This document shows positions 62,955 through 64,000 of a stretch of 64,000 nucleotides of DNA, piece after piece; the first letter of the stretch is position 1, and each line of letters starts with the position of its first letter. The stretch comes from Alicyclobacillus sp. (lineage in GTDB: Bacteria > Bacillota > Bacilli > Alicyclobacillales > Alicyclobacillaceae): assembly GCA_023511295.1 (NCBI GenBank), contig JAIMBT010000002.1:1-64000 (forward strand). The letters run 5' to 3'. Both the position numbers and the translations under genes were made by a program. Under the pieces are notes generated by a model that saw only the letters and a list, made by a program, of their open reading frames with translations, had not been told where the DNA came from and made no database searches.

Positions 62955-64000
62955 TCACAGCGTGACCGGCAGCCGCCCTGTGCCGCCGCGGCCGAACAAG
63001 GCCTCGACCCCGGCCCGCACCATCCACGGCGTGTACTCGTAGACCGCGACCTGCGTGGGGACGTCCGCTACCGCCCGCAGATCGTATGGATTTTGCAAGC
63101 CGAAGGCGACCACGGGCCGCCCTTGCCGGGCGAGATCGCGCACCAGTTGCAGGTACGCGGCGTTGCGCAGGCCGCTGATACCGGCTACGGTCAACGCGTC
63201 GTGGGAGCGCCCGACCAGCAGGGCAGCATCCAGTCGGTCTCCCACGGTATGCACCCGCACATCGGCGCCCGGCAGAGCGGCGGTGACAGCGTCAATCAGA
63301 AACTGCGTCGAGGCGGTGTTGTCGGACGCGGAGGAGCGTGGAATGGAGTCGTCGACGAGAAGGTCCACCGCTTCTACGCGCGCCGGGTCCAGCGGAAGCA
63401 GTCCGGCCCGGTTCGCGACCACCGTCGCGGCCGCCGCACAGAGCTGCTGCTGGCATACGGCGGTACGCTCCATCCAGTCATCGAAGACGACCGCAGCCGG
63501 ATTAGCCGCTGCCCGTTCCGCGCGGAGCTTGCGGACGCGACCCGCTGCTTCGACCAGCCGCGCCTCCGGTATGCGGCCCTCCAAGACGGCGCGGACGACC
63601 GCTTCAATGGCCGCCTCCTGGCGGTCGAGGCGGTGTGAGACCATCAGCAGGTCCGCGCCGGCAAGCAAGGCCAACACAGCCCCTTCCGCAACGCCGACCG
63701 TTTCCGAAATCGCATTCATCTCGAGGCAATCGGTGGTCACGACGCCCTGGTACCCCAGTTCCCCGCGTAGGAAGTCGGTCAAAACCGCCTTCGACAGGGT
63801 CGCGGGAATTCGCCGCGGTTCCATGGACGGAAATACCACATGGGCCGTCATCAGCACGTCGACGCCCGCCTCCATCGCCCGCAGGAACGGCTTGAGCTCC
63901 ACCGCTTGCAGGCGAGCTCGGTCGTGCGGGATTTCGGGCAGTGCCAGGTGCGAATCGACCGAGGTGTCGCCGTGGCCTGGGAAATGCTTCCCGCAAGCCG
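62955..64000 (-). CDS. nagZ: Glycoside hydrolase family 3 beta-N-acetylhexosaminidase (NagZ-like), 5' end missing
   Basis: The gene runs off the right edge. The last 348 codons are present; the reading frame continues past the first in-window start codon with ACGKHFPGHGDTSVDSH, the NagZ signature with the catalytic His of the acid-base dyad. The likely nucleophile Asp is in GVVTTDCLEMNAIS. A C-terminal domain of about 200 residues, as in B. subtilis NagZ (YbbD), is kept. The enzyme removes GlcNAc from muropeptides during wall recycling; the signal peptide and first half lie outside the window. Confidence 0.92.
   Translation of the reverse strand, partial: ACGKHFPGHGDTSVDSHLALPEIPHDRARLQAVELKPFLRAMEAGVDVLMTAHVVFPSMEPRRIPATLSKAVLTDFLRGELGYQGVVTTDCLEMNAISETVGVAEGAVLALLAGADLLMVSHRLDRQEAAIEAVVRAVLEGRIPEARLVEAAGRVRKLRAERAAANPAAVVFDDWMERTAVCQQQLCAAAATVVANRAGLLPLDPARVEAVDLLVDDSIPRSSASDNTASTQFLIDAVTAALPGADVRVHTVGDRLDAALLVGRSHDALTVAGISGLRNAAYLQLVRDLARQGRPVVAFGLQNPYDLRAVADVPTQVAVYEYTPWMVRAGVEALFGRGGTGRLPVTL

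Overview
The window looks like chromosomal core sequence from a high-GC, spore-forming member of the Firmicutes, most likely an Alicyclobacillus-type relative. This is inferred from gene content, not from any database search. The pointers are a sufCDSUB operon in Bacillus order, ytrH-ytrI and yfhH homologues, CotS-like spore-coat genes, a FadR/ETF cluster with a FadR-type operator, Bacillus-type LexA boxes, strong Shine-Dalgarno sequences and frequent GTG/TTG starts. I see no rRNA, tRNA, CRISPR array, insertion sequence, phage or integration site. Genes are packed tightly and no gene-free stretch exceeds 300 bases. The largest gaps (32602-32892, 7208-7477, 55005-55268, 15664-15922) are promoter regions.

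Layout. 47-2260 (minus): OsmC protein, PAP2 phosphatase, PLD lipoprotein. 2420-7207 (minus): a LexA-controlled translesion cassette (imuB, DUF6504 gene, dnaE2); its operators lie at 7226-7284 and a tiny membrane-protein gene points away from them. 7688-11691 (minus): SNF2 helicase coupled to a SWIM zinc-finger gene. 11824-15663 (minus): a two-gene PEP-synthase-like phosphotransferase (separate ATP-binding and phosphohistidine subunits) overlapping a DHA2-type exporter; this is the best candidate here for an unfamiliar system. 15923-17126 (plus): sporulation genes ytrH, ytrI and DUF1811. 17241-18371 (minus): M24 peptidase. 18539-22558 (plus): spore-coat-like glycosylation cluster (tandem-duplicated GT2, CotS-like kinase fold, GT4). 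22604-25591 (minus): flavin reductase, homogentisate dioxygenase and 4-hydroxyphenylpyruvate dioxygenase (tyrosine catabolism).

25817-32601 (minus): glutamate-synthase-like protein, proline dehydrogenase, small membrane protein, IspH, nicotinate phosphoribosyltransferase, inositol monophosphatase and a YisL-like protein. 32893-37206: three amino-acid lyases (aspartase/fumarase family, HutH, methionine gamma-lyase). 37330-40717: S9 peptidase and small unknown genes. 40896-43448 (minus): fadR-etfB-etfA behind a near-consensus promoter and an 18-bp perfect palindrome. 43555-45163: thioredoxin-like protein, 2-Cys peroxiredoxin and a divergent unknown gene whose promoter shares its -10 region with the peroxiredoxin promoter. 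45255-51591 (minus): Rrf2/IscR-like regulator, sufB, sufU, sufS, sufD, sufC and a MIP18/SufT-like gene. 51715-55004 (minus): alanine dehydrogenase, a HTH protein, and an ECF sigma factor with its membrane anti-sigma factor. 55269-64000: pyrD, sodA, isoaspartyl dipeptidase, 2-hydroxyacid dehydrogenase, RNase Z, prolyl oligopeptidase behind a 7-1-7 palindrome, and a 5'-truncated nagZ.

The metabolic theme is use of peptides and amino acids: two S9 peptidases, an M24 peptidase, isoaspartyl dipeptidase, Ald, ProDH, HutH, methionine gamma-lyase, an aspartase-family lyase and the Hpd/HmgA pair. Beside it sit Fe-S assembly, oxidative defence (SodA, peroxiredoxin, OsmC) and SOS mutagenesis.
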